Positions 48,315 through 60,300 of a stretch of DNA of 64,000 nucleotides are shown piece after piece. The stretch's first letter is position 1; each line of letters begins with the position of its first letter. Both the position numbers and the translations under genes were made by a program. A model generated the notes under the pieces. The model did no database searches and was not told the DNA's origin. It was given only the letters and a program-made list of their open reading frames with translations. This stretch comes from an uncultured bacterium (GTDB lineage: Bacteria; Actinomycetota; Coriobacteriia; Coriobacteriales; Coriobacteriaceae): the NCBI GenBank assembly GCA_905215065.1, contig CAJMOF010000001.1, positions 62,001 to 126,000 on the forward strand. Reading direction: 5' to 3'.

Positions 48315-51300
48315 ATGAACAGGATCACTGCTGCCCTCTATAGGTTTTTAGTCGTCTATCTTTCGGTCGCGATGGTCGTGACCTCGATACCCCTTGCGCC
48401 CAGCACAGCCTATGCCGATGACGCCGGGGCGCTTGCCGTTGAGAGCGAGGCCCAAGAGACTGACTCGGGCTCCGATACCGATGCGGTCGATGAATCATCA
48501 CCTTCGGACGAAAGCGCTTCATCCGCGTCTTCCGATCAGGAGAATAATACGCAGGACGACTCATCCAGCGCGGCATCCGACGCCCCCGGGACGAGCCTAG
48601 CTCAGGACCTCACAAGTGCTGCGACTGATTCCGATGCTGCAAAGAGCTCGCCTGCAACGTCAGAGTCCTCGTCCGATGACAGCGAAGTCGATCCCCTCGT
48701 GTATGAGGGCCCAACGGTCTATGAGTATGCCAAGCTTATGCCGAACGGCTATGTGTATCCGTGCGATGCAAGCGGAAGCGTTACGGTAGAGATCGATGGA
48801 AACGACCCGTATGGGAGCTCTGTCGACGGTAAATTGGTAACCAATCTGATCGTTGATTACGGAGTGGATGGGGTCCCCGGATATATTTGTGAGTATTCCT
48901 CCAATTTGCGTTCGGTGCGTTTTGAGAACAGCTCTATTTCTTCAATTGGACTACACGCCTTTTCTGGGTGCTCCAATCTCGCCGATATCAGCTTTTCCGG
49001 TATGACCATTGGGGGCATCGGAACAGAGGCGTTTTCTGGGTGCGGATCGCTTACGAGCCTGAACATTAATGACGTTGCTACCATCGGCTCTATGGGCGAT
49101 GCCGCGTTTGCCTGGAGCGGGCTGCGGTCTACGGGTCTCGACAAGGTCGTTGGTCTCAGTTCGATTCCTGAGAACGCTTATAATGCCTGCAGCGCTCTGA
49201 CCGATACCGGTCTGGGCGGGAACACATCCATCACATCAATCGGCGTTAATGCGTTCAAAAACTGTTCTCGCCTTGCGACGACGGGACTCGAGAACAATAC
49301 GACGATCAAGACGCTCCGCGAAGGTTGTTTCTCCGGGACCAATATGAGCGGCGGGCTGACGCTGCCCCTTTATTCCAAGATCGAGGAACTGCCGAGTCGT
49401 GCGTTCTATGGCTCTAAGCTTGAAACTGTGTACTTTGGATGCGACCATGTGGTGCTCATTAATTCCACCACGTTCCCCAAGCAAAACATGACTGTCATGG
49501 TCCCTGCCAAGATGGTTTCGCAATACGAAAGCGGCCACCCTAAAGAGGTTTGGGAGAGCTGTAATGGTAGCCTGCCCGTCCCCGTAGGCAAGATGCTCCA
49601 AAAGATTGAGATTTCGCGTGATCCCGACAAGATGGCCTATCAGCAGGGGGAAAAGATCTCGCTCGAGGGCATGAGCGTCACGTTTCAATATCCTCATTCG
49701 ACGATGGATAGCGACTACGAAGCCCTCATAAAGGAAGAACTCGGCGAGTACCTTACGGCAACCCCTTGCGACGGCGACGTCTTCGATGGCTCGATGGACA
49801 GAGAACCCATACAGCTGGTGTATGACGATGGCTACACGCGCCTTGTCGCGTACAGCAAGGGCAACCTGCAGCAGGCAGCCTACGAGTATGCCAAGCTCAT
49901 GCCCAACTACTATCTGTATCCGTGCGACGCAAACGGAAATCTTACGGTAGAAATCGATGAAAACAACCCGCGCGAGAACTCCGTCGACGGTCGAATGGTA
50001 ACGAATTTGATTGTCGATTACGGGGTGGATGAAGTCGACGCACAGCTCTGTGCCGACTCTACCAATCTGCGTTCAGTGCGCTTTGAGAACACTTCCATTT
50101 CCAAAATCGGATTGCACGCCTTCTATAACTGCCCGAATCTCACCGATATCAGCCTTTCCGGTATGACCATCGGCACCATCGGGAAAGAGGCATTCTATGG
50201 CTGCAAGTCGCTTATGAGTTTGAACATCAACGAGGTTGCCACTATTGGCTCTATGGGCGACGCCGCGTTTGCCGAGAGTGGACTGGTGTCCACGGGGCTC
50301 GACAAGGTTGTCGGCCTCACATCGATTCCCGACAGAGCCTACGAAGGCTGCAAGGCTCTGACCGATACCGGCCTGGACAAGAATGCCTCCATTACATCGA
50401 TTGGCGTTTGCGCGTTCAGGTTTTGCTCGAACCTTGCTACCACAGGGCTCGAGAGCAACACAACGGTCGAAACGCTTGGCCACACCTGCTTCTACGGCAC
50501 CGACTTGAGCGGCGGACTGACGCTGCCATATAACTCCAAGATCGAGGAGTTGCCGGAAAAGGCGTTTGGCAGTACCAATCTCGAGACCGTGTTCTTTGGG
50601 TGCAACCATGCGGTGCTCATTAACACCGACACGTTCCCCAAATACAACATGACCGTCATGGTCCCCGCAAAGATGATTCCAAAGTACAGCAAGGGAGAGC
50701 CCAAGGCTGTTTGGGAGAGGTGCAACGGCTGCCTGCCCGTCCCGGTGGGCAAGGTGCTCGAGAACGTTGAGATCTCATGCGACCCCAACAACATGACCTA
50801 CGAGACGGGGGAGACCATTTCGCTCGAGGGCATGAGCGTTGAGCTCGATTACCCGCATACGGTATCGATTTGGAACTACGAGGCGCTCATACAGGAAGAG
50901 CTCGGCGAGTACCTTACGGCCACCCCCTGCGACGGTGACGTCTTCGATGAGTCGATGGACGGACAGCCCGTAAAGCTCGTGTATGACGACGGCTATTCGC
51001 ATTTTGAAACCCAGACCAAGGGCACGCTACAGCTCAAGAAGCCTGAGCCGACGTCGTTCCAGATCTCCTATGCCCAAACGATCGATAAAGGCGAACGCAA
51101 GCTGATGGACGGCGTTGAACTGCCCGATGTTTCCAGCGCGACGACGATTGATGCAGGCGACGAGGTCACGCTCGATGCCGGTGCTCTAGGAATGCTCAAC
51201 GACAACATCACGTTTAAGGGTTGGTATGACACCGAGTCCGGCAAGTACATCTCCAGGGAGCCGGTCTACACGTTTACGCCGGATAAGGATCTGTCCCTCG

Positions 51301-54300
51301 AGGCTCGCTTTAAGCTCAAGGACTATGCGGTGCGTGTCAACGATGCGCGGGCGACCGATTCGTCACAGGACTATGCGCACCTGAGTGTTACCGCTCAAAA
51401 CTGCTATCGCAATGCCGGTGAGACGGTTGAGGTTTCCGCCGTCACGGATAACGCGCTGTTCCTGGGCTGGTATCTGGGCGAGGGCGATGATGCGTACGCC
51501 GTGAGCGATCAGCTCGACTTTACCTATACGGTGGACAAGGCGGACGCGATTGTGTCCGAGGACAAAACTGACGCTAGGATCGAAATCACTCCGCGCTACT
51601 GTGCTCCGCAGGCGAGCGTTGTGCTGAGTGTGGACGGGGTCGATGAGAGTGGGCAGCCGCTCGGACAGTTCCTCTCTACCGGTCTGTACGGTATCGGGTC
51701 GCGCGAAACGGTCGTGGCGGTGCCAATGCCTGGCTATGTGTTTGACTACGCGACCGATGCCCTCGGCAACGTTGTCTTTACCGGCGACGATGGTCCGTCC
51801 TACACGTTTGTGCTCGAGGGGGATGTGCAGTACACCGCGCATTTCCGCGAGGCGACTGACCCCGACGAGTCACTCGCGGCGCTTAAGGCCGCGCTCATCG
51901 CCGCGATTACGGCTGCGGCCGTTCTCGCTACCATGTATGGCTTGGGCGAGATCGTCGACCCCATCGCGGCCGATGCAGTGATTGAGATCGGTATGGCCGA
52001 CAACATCGAGGATGTTGCCGCTGTGGGCACCAAGGTGCTCAAGGAGATTAAGGACATCATCGACGACCACAAGAAGCCCAAGCCTCATGGCGACCATAAG
52101 ATCGAAATAATTGCCACCGCGCAGCCCGAGGTGGGCGGCGTCGTTACCGGAGGCGGTATCCACTATGAGGGGACGGTCGCCACGCTCGAGGCTGTCGCAA
52201 ATCCCGGCTATCGCTTCGTATGTTGGAAAGAGAACGGCGTCGAGGTCTCGACATCTCCTCTCAAGACGATGACGATCACGGACCTGACGCCCGAGGTTGT
52301 AAAGATGACGGCCGTTTTCGAGAAAAAAGTCGAGATTACGGCAGCTGCCGAAGCCGATGGCATTCAGGCCGATTTTTCGACAGGCTGCACCGCAAGCCCC
52401 GTAAAGCAGAGCATTACGCGTGGCGATCAGGCTATGGTCACTGCGAGCGAGGGTCCTGACTATGCCTTTGTGGGATGGTTTGAGGACGGCATCGAGGTTT
52501 CGCCCGAGCGTACGTATATCTTCAAGGCCGAGGTCGACCGCCATCTGGTTGCACGCTTCCGCAAGGCGGATAAGACCATCCTGGTGAATACCGATCCCTT
52601 CGACAGCGCCGAGGTGCTGTGCGATGGTGTGCCGGTCGTGGATGGCAAGGTTCGCGCGAAGGATGGGGACATTCTCACGTTTACGATGCGGCCTAAGGTG
52701 CGCCCCGACAATCCAGAGAAAACGTACCGGTTTGTAGAGTGGCGAGAAACCGATGCGCAGGGTATCACGATTGCCAACAAGCAGGAAGTTTGCGAATACC
52801 GCGTTAACGGGAATGCCCGGATCGAGGCTGTAATGGACGGCAGGGATGCGCATACCGTGCGTGCCGAGGCCGACCCGCTCGAGGGCGGTACCGTTACGCT
52901 GAAGCGCGGCGAGACTGCCGGCATGGTACTCGAGGTTCCCGAAGGCGAGCGCGTGACCGCGGAGGCCACCCCATCCGAGGGCTATATCTTTGACGGTTGG
53001 TATCTGAGCAACGGCGGCTCGGATGCCACCTCGACGCTGGTTTCGAGCGAGCGCTCCTATACCTTTGAGCCCATTACCGACTGCGTGATCCAGGCAAAGT
53101 TTACGCGTGCCTGCAAGGTGGACGTTGTCGTTGAGCCGGCCGCGGCCATGGCGGGCAAATATTTGGTGCACGGCGAGGGCTACTGCATGAAGGGCGAGCC
53201 TGCCACGCTGAGCATTGAGCTCACGGCCGAGGCGAGCAAACAATTTACCTTTAAGGGCTGGTACGACGCCAAGACGGACCTGCTTTTGGGCACCGACCCC
53301 AGCTACCTTGAGTTCTATCCCGAGGACGTGGAATGCACGGTGCGTGCGGTGTTTGAGGAAAACACGTATACCGTGACGGCGAAGGCAAAAAAGACCTTTG
53401 TGGAGCGCGGTGCCGTTGAGATCGAGGGCCACCCGGGGGCATCTTCGGTTACCTGCGGATATGGCGACACGGTGATGCTCAAGGCAAAGGCCAACGACGG
53501 CTATCGTTTTGACCATTGGAAGGACGGCTCCGGTAAGGAGTACGACTCTGCCGAGCTGGTCGTTAAGGTCACCAAGAGCGATACCTATACCGCGATCTTT
53601 ACCGACTCAAAGCCCGAGGTTATGGTCACGGCCGATTCGTGGCTCGGCGGTACCGTTACGTGCAATGGGGCCGTGGTGAAGCCTACGACCGATACGTTCA
53701 AATTAGGGGAGACCCTTCATCTGATGGCCAAGGCCCATCCTGGCTTTTTGTTCTGGGGTTGGTACGTCAATGGGCACCTGAAGAGCCTTAAGCACGAGAC
53801 CTCGTTGGTTGCCAAAGCTCGTGGCAAAACCGGGCACTGCGTTATTACCGCAGCCTTTGTGCCTATCGATACCGTCTGCGTGCCCCTCGCCGATCCTGCG
53901 GAGGGTGGCACCGTCAAGGCGAGCCGAATTCTTGCCGACCGCGGCGCGGAGGTTGCCCTGAAGGCGACGCCCAATCCCGGTTACGTCTTTACTGGTTGGT
54001 ATACGGCCGACGGCACGTTTGAGTCTGCCGATGCGGAGTTCACCTGCCACCAGGAGCGCAGCCATGTGCACGTCGCTCGCTTTATGGCAAAAAGCTATGA
54101 AGTCGACGCCACGGCGGTAGTCGATTCCGGCACCGGTTCGCTGGTCGAATCGAGCGTCGTCGGCTGGGTCGAGGGCACAGGTACCGTTGAGGCGGGGCAT
54201 GCCGCCACGCTGACCGCGCATGCGCTTTCGGGCTATGCGTTTGAGTATTGGGCCGATGCTTCGGGCGCCGTGGTAAGCCGTGACAGTACCTATCACGTGA

Positions 54301-57300
54301 TGCCAACGTCCGACACGACGCTCCAGGCCGTGTTCTCGGCAAAACAATATACGGTGGACGTCTCGTGCGAAGAGAGCATGGGCACGGTCGAGGGCGCGGG
54401 GGCGTATGCCGCTGGACAGGTCGCAACCGTGCGTGCGGTCGCCGCCGAGGATACGGCTTTTGTGGGCTGGTTCCGTAACGGCACATGCGTGAGCTCCAAG
54501 AAAACCTATCGATTTACCGTGCGTGAGGATACGTCGCTCTATGCCGTCTTTGCGTCGGGTTCGTATGTCGTGCATACCGTTGCTTCGCCTGCCGAGGGCG
54601 GAGCCGTGAGCGGCTTTGGTGGCTATGAGGCTGGCGACCGCGCAACGCTTCGTGCGATCGCCAACGCCGGGTATTCGTTTGCGGGTTGGACGGACGACAA
54701 GGGCGAGACAGTCAGCGAGAACGCCGACTATACCGTTAAGGTCGCGGGTGACGCCACCTATACGGCGATCTTTACGCCTAAGTCCTATCAGGTCGTTTTG
54801 AGCGCGAGTGACGATAGCGTTAGCACCCTGAGCGGCGAGGGCTCCTATCAATTCGGTGATACGGTCGAACTCAACGCTACGCCTATGGGTACCAAGCGAT
54901 TTGTCGGTTGGTATGTCCTGGATGCCGAGGGCAACAAGTTGCTGCTGAGCTGCGACGCCCATTGCTGGGTTAAGCTCGACAAGGATATGGTCGAGGGGCT
55001 CGAGGACGATACGTTGGAGCTCCAGGCCGTGTTTGCCGATCCGTACGAGGTGACCGTTACGGGCGAGGTCGTGGTGAAGGACAAGGCATCGAGCAGGGGC
55101 TGCCGTGTTACGGGCAGCGGTAGCTTTGCCGTGGGCGACCAGGTGGAACTGTCCACTGTTGCCGGTATGGGCTATCGCTTTGTGGGCTGGAGCACCGATA
55201 AGGAGGGCACCTCGATTGTCGAGACCGCGACGACCCTCGATGTGACCGCCACGCAAGACATAACGTACTACGCGCAGTTCGAATCCGATGGACAGGTGAC
55301 CATTACCGTCACTGGCTCGTCCATCTTCCGCGGTGCGGCCCTTCTGATCGACGGCATTCCTGCCGGCAGCAGGTCCTACGACAGGGGCGACATGTTTATG
55401 GCCATCGCGATTCCGTGGAAGAAGTACCACTTCTCGCATTGGGTCGACGATGCGGGTGTCACGGTGAGCTACAGCGCGTTCTATATCGGTACCGCAAAGG
55501 AGAATAGGCAGCTTACGGCCGTGTTCTACGAGACGGGCTGCGATGTTCAGGTCGCTACGTATCCTAAGGATGCTGGCTTTTCGATGGTAGCGCTCGGTAC
55601 GGGTGGCTCCTACCACTCCGCGGCGATTATGTTTACCGTGCCGCATAAGGGTTGGAAGTTTAAATACTGGGTCGATGAGAACGGCATGCCCGTTGGCTTT
55701 ACGCCGGTCATTAACCGCGTGGTGTTTGGCAACCGAACCTTTACGGCCGTTTATGAACGGGCGACGATGTCGGTGACGGCGGTTGATCCGCGTCTGGGCG
55801 GACACGTCGAGGGTTCCTCCGAGGACGAATCTCTGGGCTATGCCGTGACCAACGAAGTCGAGAACGGTGAGTCCACGACCCTGACTGCCGTTCCCGATGC
55901 GGGGTATGTGTTCGATGGGTGGTATGCGCGCAATGACGACGGGTCGTTGGGCGATGAGCCGCTGAACACGGATACTACCTGGACGTTTGTCCCCGAGGAC
56001 AATATGACCGTCGAGGCGCGCTTTGCGGAGGCGCCCAAGTACAAGGTGACGGCCCGAGCGGTCAACGGATCGGTTGATCTGGAGTCTGCTTTGGTCGCTA
56101 CGGATGGCAAGGTGACGCTTTCGGCGACGCCCGATGAGGGCTGCTATCTGACGCGCGTGACCGTTGCCGAAGAGGCCGGTGATGACGGTTCGGCCGGCAA
56201 TGCCTATGACCTTGATATTTCTGACTACAAGGGTGGGGCGTACGAGGTCACACTGAGTGGCGTGAGTGCTCCGCAAAAGGTCACGTTCGAGTTTGCGAAG
56301 GCAGCGGCTCCGGAGGTGCTCGCTCAGCCGCAGGATGCAAGTGCTTACGAGGGCGATCCGGTTGAACTTTCGGTTGCCGCGGAGGCGGGGCGCAACGTTC
56401 GCGTCCATGCGGCTGTGTCTTCTGGATCTGCTGCAGACGTCAAGCTGAGCTACCAGTGGTATCGCGTGTCTGACGATGGCGGCAAGGCGGTGGCGCTGAA
56501 GAGCGAGACGGGGGAGACTCTTTCGATCGCCCAGCTCGACAGCGACGGCGAAGGCGAGTACTTCTGCCGCATTACGCAGAACTACCTAGGCACGGTGGCA
56601 AAGACGGATACCGAACATGCGAAGGTATCCATCGTGCCCCGAGAAGCACTTGTGTTTAACGGGCGCGTGCTGCCGGTGGCGACCGCTCACGATGAATACC
56701 GCGCGCAGATTGCCGGCGCTATGGGCGGCAAGGCGCCGTATGCGTACAACTTGGATGATGTTGAGGTTCCTGAGGGCATGCAGCTGACGCTGGCAGATGA
56801 CGGATCGGGCGCCTTGGTGCTCTCGGGCGTGCCTGCGGCCACGGGTGTGTGTCGCTTCAAGATTAGGTGCACTGATGACCTGGGCAACAAGTGCGATGCG
56901 CGCTTCGTGCTGCTCGTGAAGGCGAAGAAAGCCCCGCTTGCATTTGAGGGCCAGACCTTTACCTACAACGCGACGGCGCAGGCCCCGGAGCTCTCGGGCG
57001 TGCCCGAGGGTTGCGAGGACGATGTCAAACTGACCTATGTTGGCACGGGTGACACACATTACTCGTCGGATCAGGCGCCGGTGGATGCCGGCACGTATCG
57101 TGCGGTGGTGACGCTCGACGCCAAGGGATATGTCGGTAACGCCTCCTGTGACTTCACGATCGAGAAGGCCCCGGTCGATATTTCGATCGAGACGGCTGAT
57201 GTGACATACGATGGCGTACGACACGGTGCGGCGGTTGCGGTTGCCGGTCTTGATACGTCTGCCTATTCCGTTGCCTATCGAGGTATAGATGGAACGTCCT

Positions 57301-60300
57301 ATGGTCCGACGGCGCTGGAGCCGTGCGACAGTGGCAACTACCGCGTCACGGTTAAGGTGACTGACCCCAACTATCAGGGTAAAAAGTCCGCCGAGTTCTC
57401 GATTGCAAAGGCAAGCCAGGTCATTACGGGAACGACGAGCTATTCGGGTGTTTACGGTGGAGACCCCATTGTGTTTAACAACGTTGCCCAGACTCCCGTG
57501 AGCTTTGAGCTGGTTGATTCCGATGACGATGCGAGCCCGGTTTCGATTAAGGGACGCTGTGCGACGGTGAAGGCCGCCGGTACGGCGCGTGTTGTCGCCC
57601 ATGCCGCTGCCTCGCGTAACTATCTTGCTGCCGAAGACGTTGAACTGACGGTTGCTGTTGCGCCGGCTCAGCTGCTGGTGAAGGTCGACGATGCCGAACG
57701 CTTTGAGGGCCAGGAGAATCCCGAGTTTACCTCCAGCCTGGTGAGCCGTTGCGACACCTCGGACGTAAAGGTTACGTACTTCTGCTCGGCGAATAAGAAA
57801 TCGCCGGCGGGTGAGTACCAGATCGACGCGGCGGTCGCCGATCCGAACTTTGATGTCGCGGTCGACCCCGGCACGCTGACGGTCAAGAAAAAGCCCGAGC
57901 ACTACAAGGTGACGGCGAAGGCAGTCAACGGTTCAGTCGATAATGCTTTGGTTTCGGTTGTTGAGGGCGGGGACGCGACCCTCTCGGCGACGCCCGACGA
58001 GGGCTGCTACCTCGAGCGCGTGACGGTCGTGCAGGCCGGCTCGGATGTGACCGTTGACCTTGACATTTCTGATTACAAGGGCGGGGCGTACGAGGTCACG
58101 CTGAACGATGTCACCGCATCGCAGGAGGTCACGTTCGAGTTTGCGAAGGCGGACGCTCCGCGTGTGGTCGCGCAGGCGCAGGACGTGAGCGTCCACGAGG
58201 GCGATACCGTCGCGCTCTCGGTCGCTGCCGAGGCAGGCAAGAACGTCGCCGACCACGCGGCCTCGTCCACGGGTTGCGCTGCCGAGGTTGAGCTTTCCTA
58301 CCAGTGGTTCCGCATGGCGAATGGCAAGGCCGTGGCGCTCGATGGCGAGACGGGGGAGACGCTCTCGCTCGCGGACCTCGATGACGAGAAAGCCGGCGAG
58401 TACTTCTGCCGCATCACTCAACGCTACCTTGGTACTGAGAAGCAAGCGGACAGTGATTGTGCCGCCGTTTCCGTCGTGCCGTGGGACACCCTTGTGTTTA
58501 ACGGCGACCTGCTGCCGGCAGCGAGCGCGCACGGCACGTACCTCGCAACGATTGCCGGGGCCGCGGGCGGCAAGGCTCCGTACGAGTACGCATGGGATGA
58601 GACGAAGCTCCCCGACGGGTTCAAGCTTTCCCGTACACCGGACGGTCTGACGCTCTCGGGCATCCCGTCCAAGACGGGCGTTTCCGCCTTTGATATCACG
58701 TGCAGGGATGCTCGTGGCGAGGCCATGACCGCCCGCTTTGCGCTCGTTGTCCAGGCAAAGCACGTAAAGCTATCGTTCACGGATAGCGACTTTACCTTTA
58801 ATGGCGCGTCGCAGGCGCCCGAAGTTTCCGGTGCTCCTAAGGTCTGCAAGGGCGACCTTAGGGTCTGGTACTTCGGTACCGGAAGCACGCAATATTCCTC
58901 GACGGAGGCCCCGACCGATGCCGGCACGTACCGCGCTGTCGTCACGCTGCGCAGCCACGGCTACATCGGTGCCGCTACCTGCCAGTTCGAGATCGCTCCG
59001 GCAAAGCTCAAGGTGAAGGTTGACGACGCCGAGCGCTTCGAGGGAGAGGCGAACCCAGCGTTTACCTCGCGCCTGGAGGGTGCGGTTGACACTTCGGGTG
59101 TGAAGGTCGAGTATTCCTGCGATGCCGATGAGAGCTCTCCTGCTGGCGAGTACCAGATCGGCGCGACGGTCACCGACCCGAACTTCGATGTCGAGGTCGT
59201 GCCCGGAACGCTGACGGTGAAAAAGAAGCAGGAGCCCGTCGATCCAGACCCGGTGGTTCCGGACCCGGACAATCCTGATCCGGACAACCCGGATCCCGAT
59301 CAGCCTGATCCTGGTCCCAACCCCGACCCGGATCCTAACCCTGAACCTGATAATCCTGATCCGGGCCCCAAGCCGGATCCCGATAATCCCGACCCTGATA
59401 ACCCCGAGCCCGATAACCCGGACAAGCCCGAGCGCATTGAGGTGACGGCAAAGGCGGTCAACGGTTCGGTCGACAACGCTTCCGTCACCGTTGATGCGGG
59501 CGGCGACGTGACGCTCTCGGCGACGCCCGACGAGGGCTGCTACCTCGAGCTGGTGACGGTCACGGAAGCCGGCTCGGACAAGGCCATCGATCTCGATATC
59601 TCCGACTATGAGGGCGGGGCGTACGAGGTCACGTTGAGTAGCGTCACCGCGTCGCAGGAGGTCACGTTCGAGTTCGTGAAGGCGGACGCTCCGAAGGTGA
59701 TCGCCCAGCCGCAGGATGCGAGCGCCCACGAGAGCGATGCTGTCGTGCTCTCGGTTGCTGCCGAGGCGGGCAAGGGCGTCCTCGACCACGCGTCCTCGTC
59801 CACGGGTTCCGCCGCTGATGTCGAACTGTCCTATCAATGGTTCCACATGGTGGGCGGCGAGGCCGTGGCGCTCGAGGGCGAGACGGGGGAGACGCTCCTC
59901 ATCGAGGGCCTCGATGACGATTGCGCCGGCGAGTATTTCTGCCGCGTCACCCAGCGCTACCTTGGTACCGAGACGCAGGTGGAAAGCGATCGTGCCGTCG
60001 TTTCCGTTGTGCCCCGGGATGCCCTTGTGTTCAACGGCGGTCTGCTGCCGGTCGCACGTGCGCATAGCACGTATCGCGCGACGATTTCGGGCGCCGCGGG
60101 TGGCGAAGCTCCGTATGAGTACACGTGGGACGACGCTAAGCTCCCCGACGGGTTTAAGCTTACCCGCACAGCGGGCGGTTTGACGCTCTCGGGCACCCCG
60201 TCCAAGGTCGGAGTGTCTACCTTTGACATCACGTGCAAGGATGCTCAGGGCAAGACCGTGACCGCGCACTTTGTTCTAGTCGTTCAGGCGAAGCGGGTCG

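Noticed and set aside
53703..56408. 901-codon open frame on the minus strand inside the surface protein gene
   Set aside because: Shadow frame created by repeated coding sequence; no start signal or recognisable domain.
59235..59436. CRISPR-like periodic repeat
   Set aside because: The periodic sequence is the coding region of the Pro-Asp-rich linker, in frame, with no spacers.
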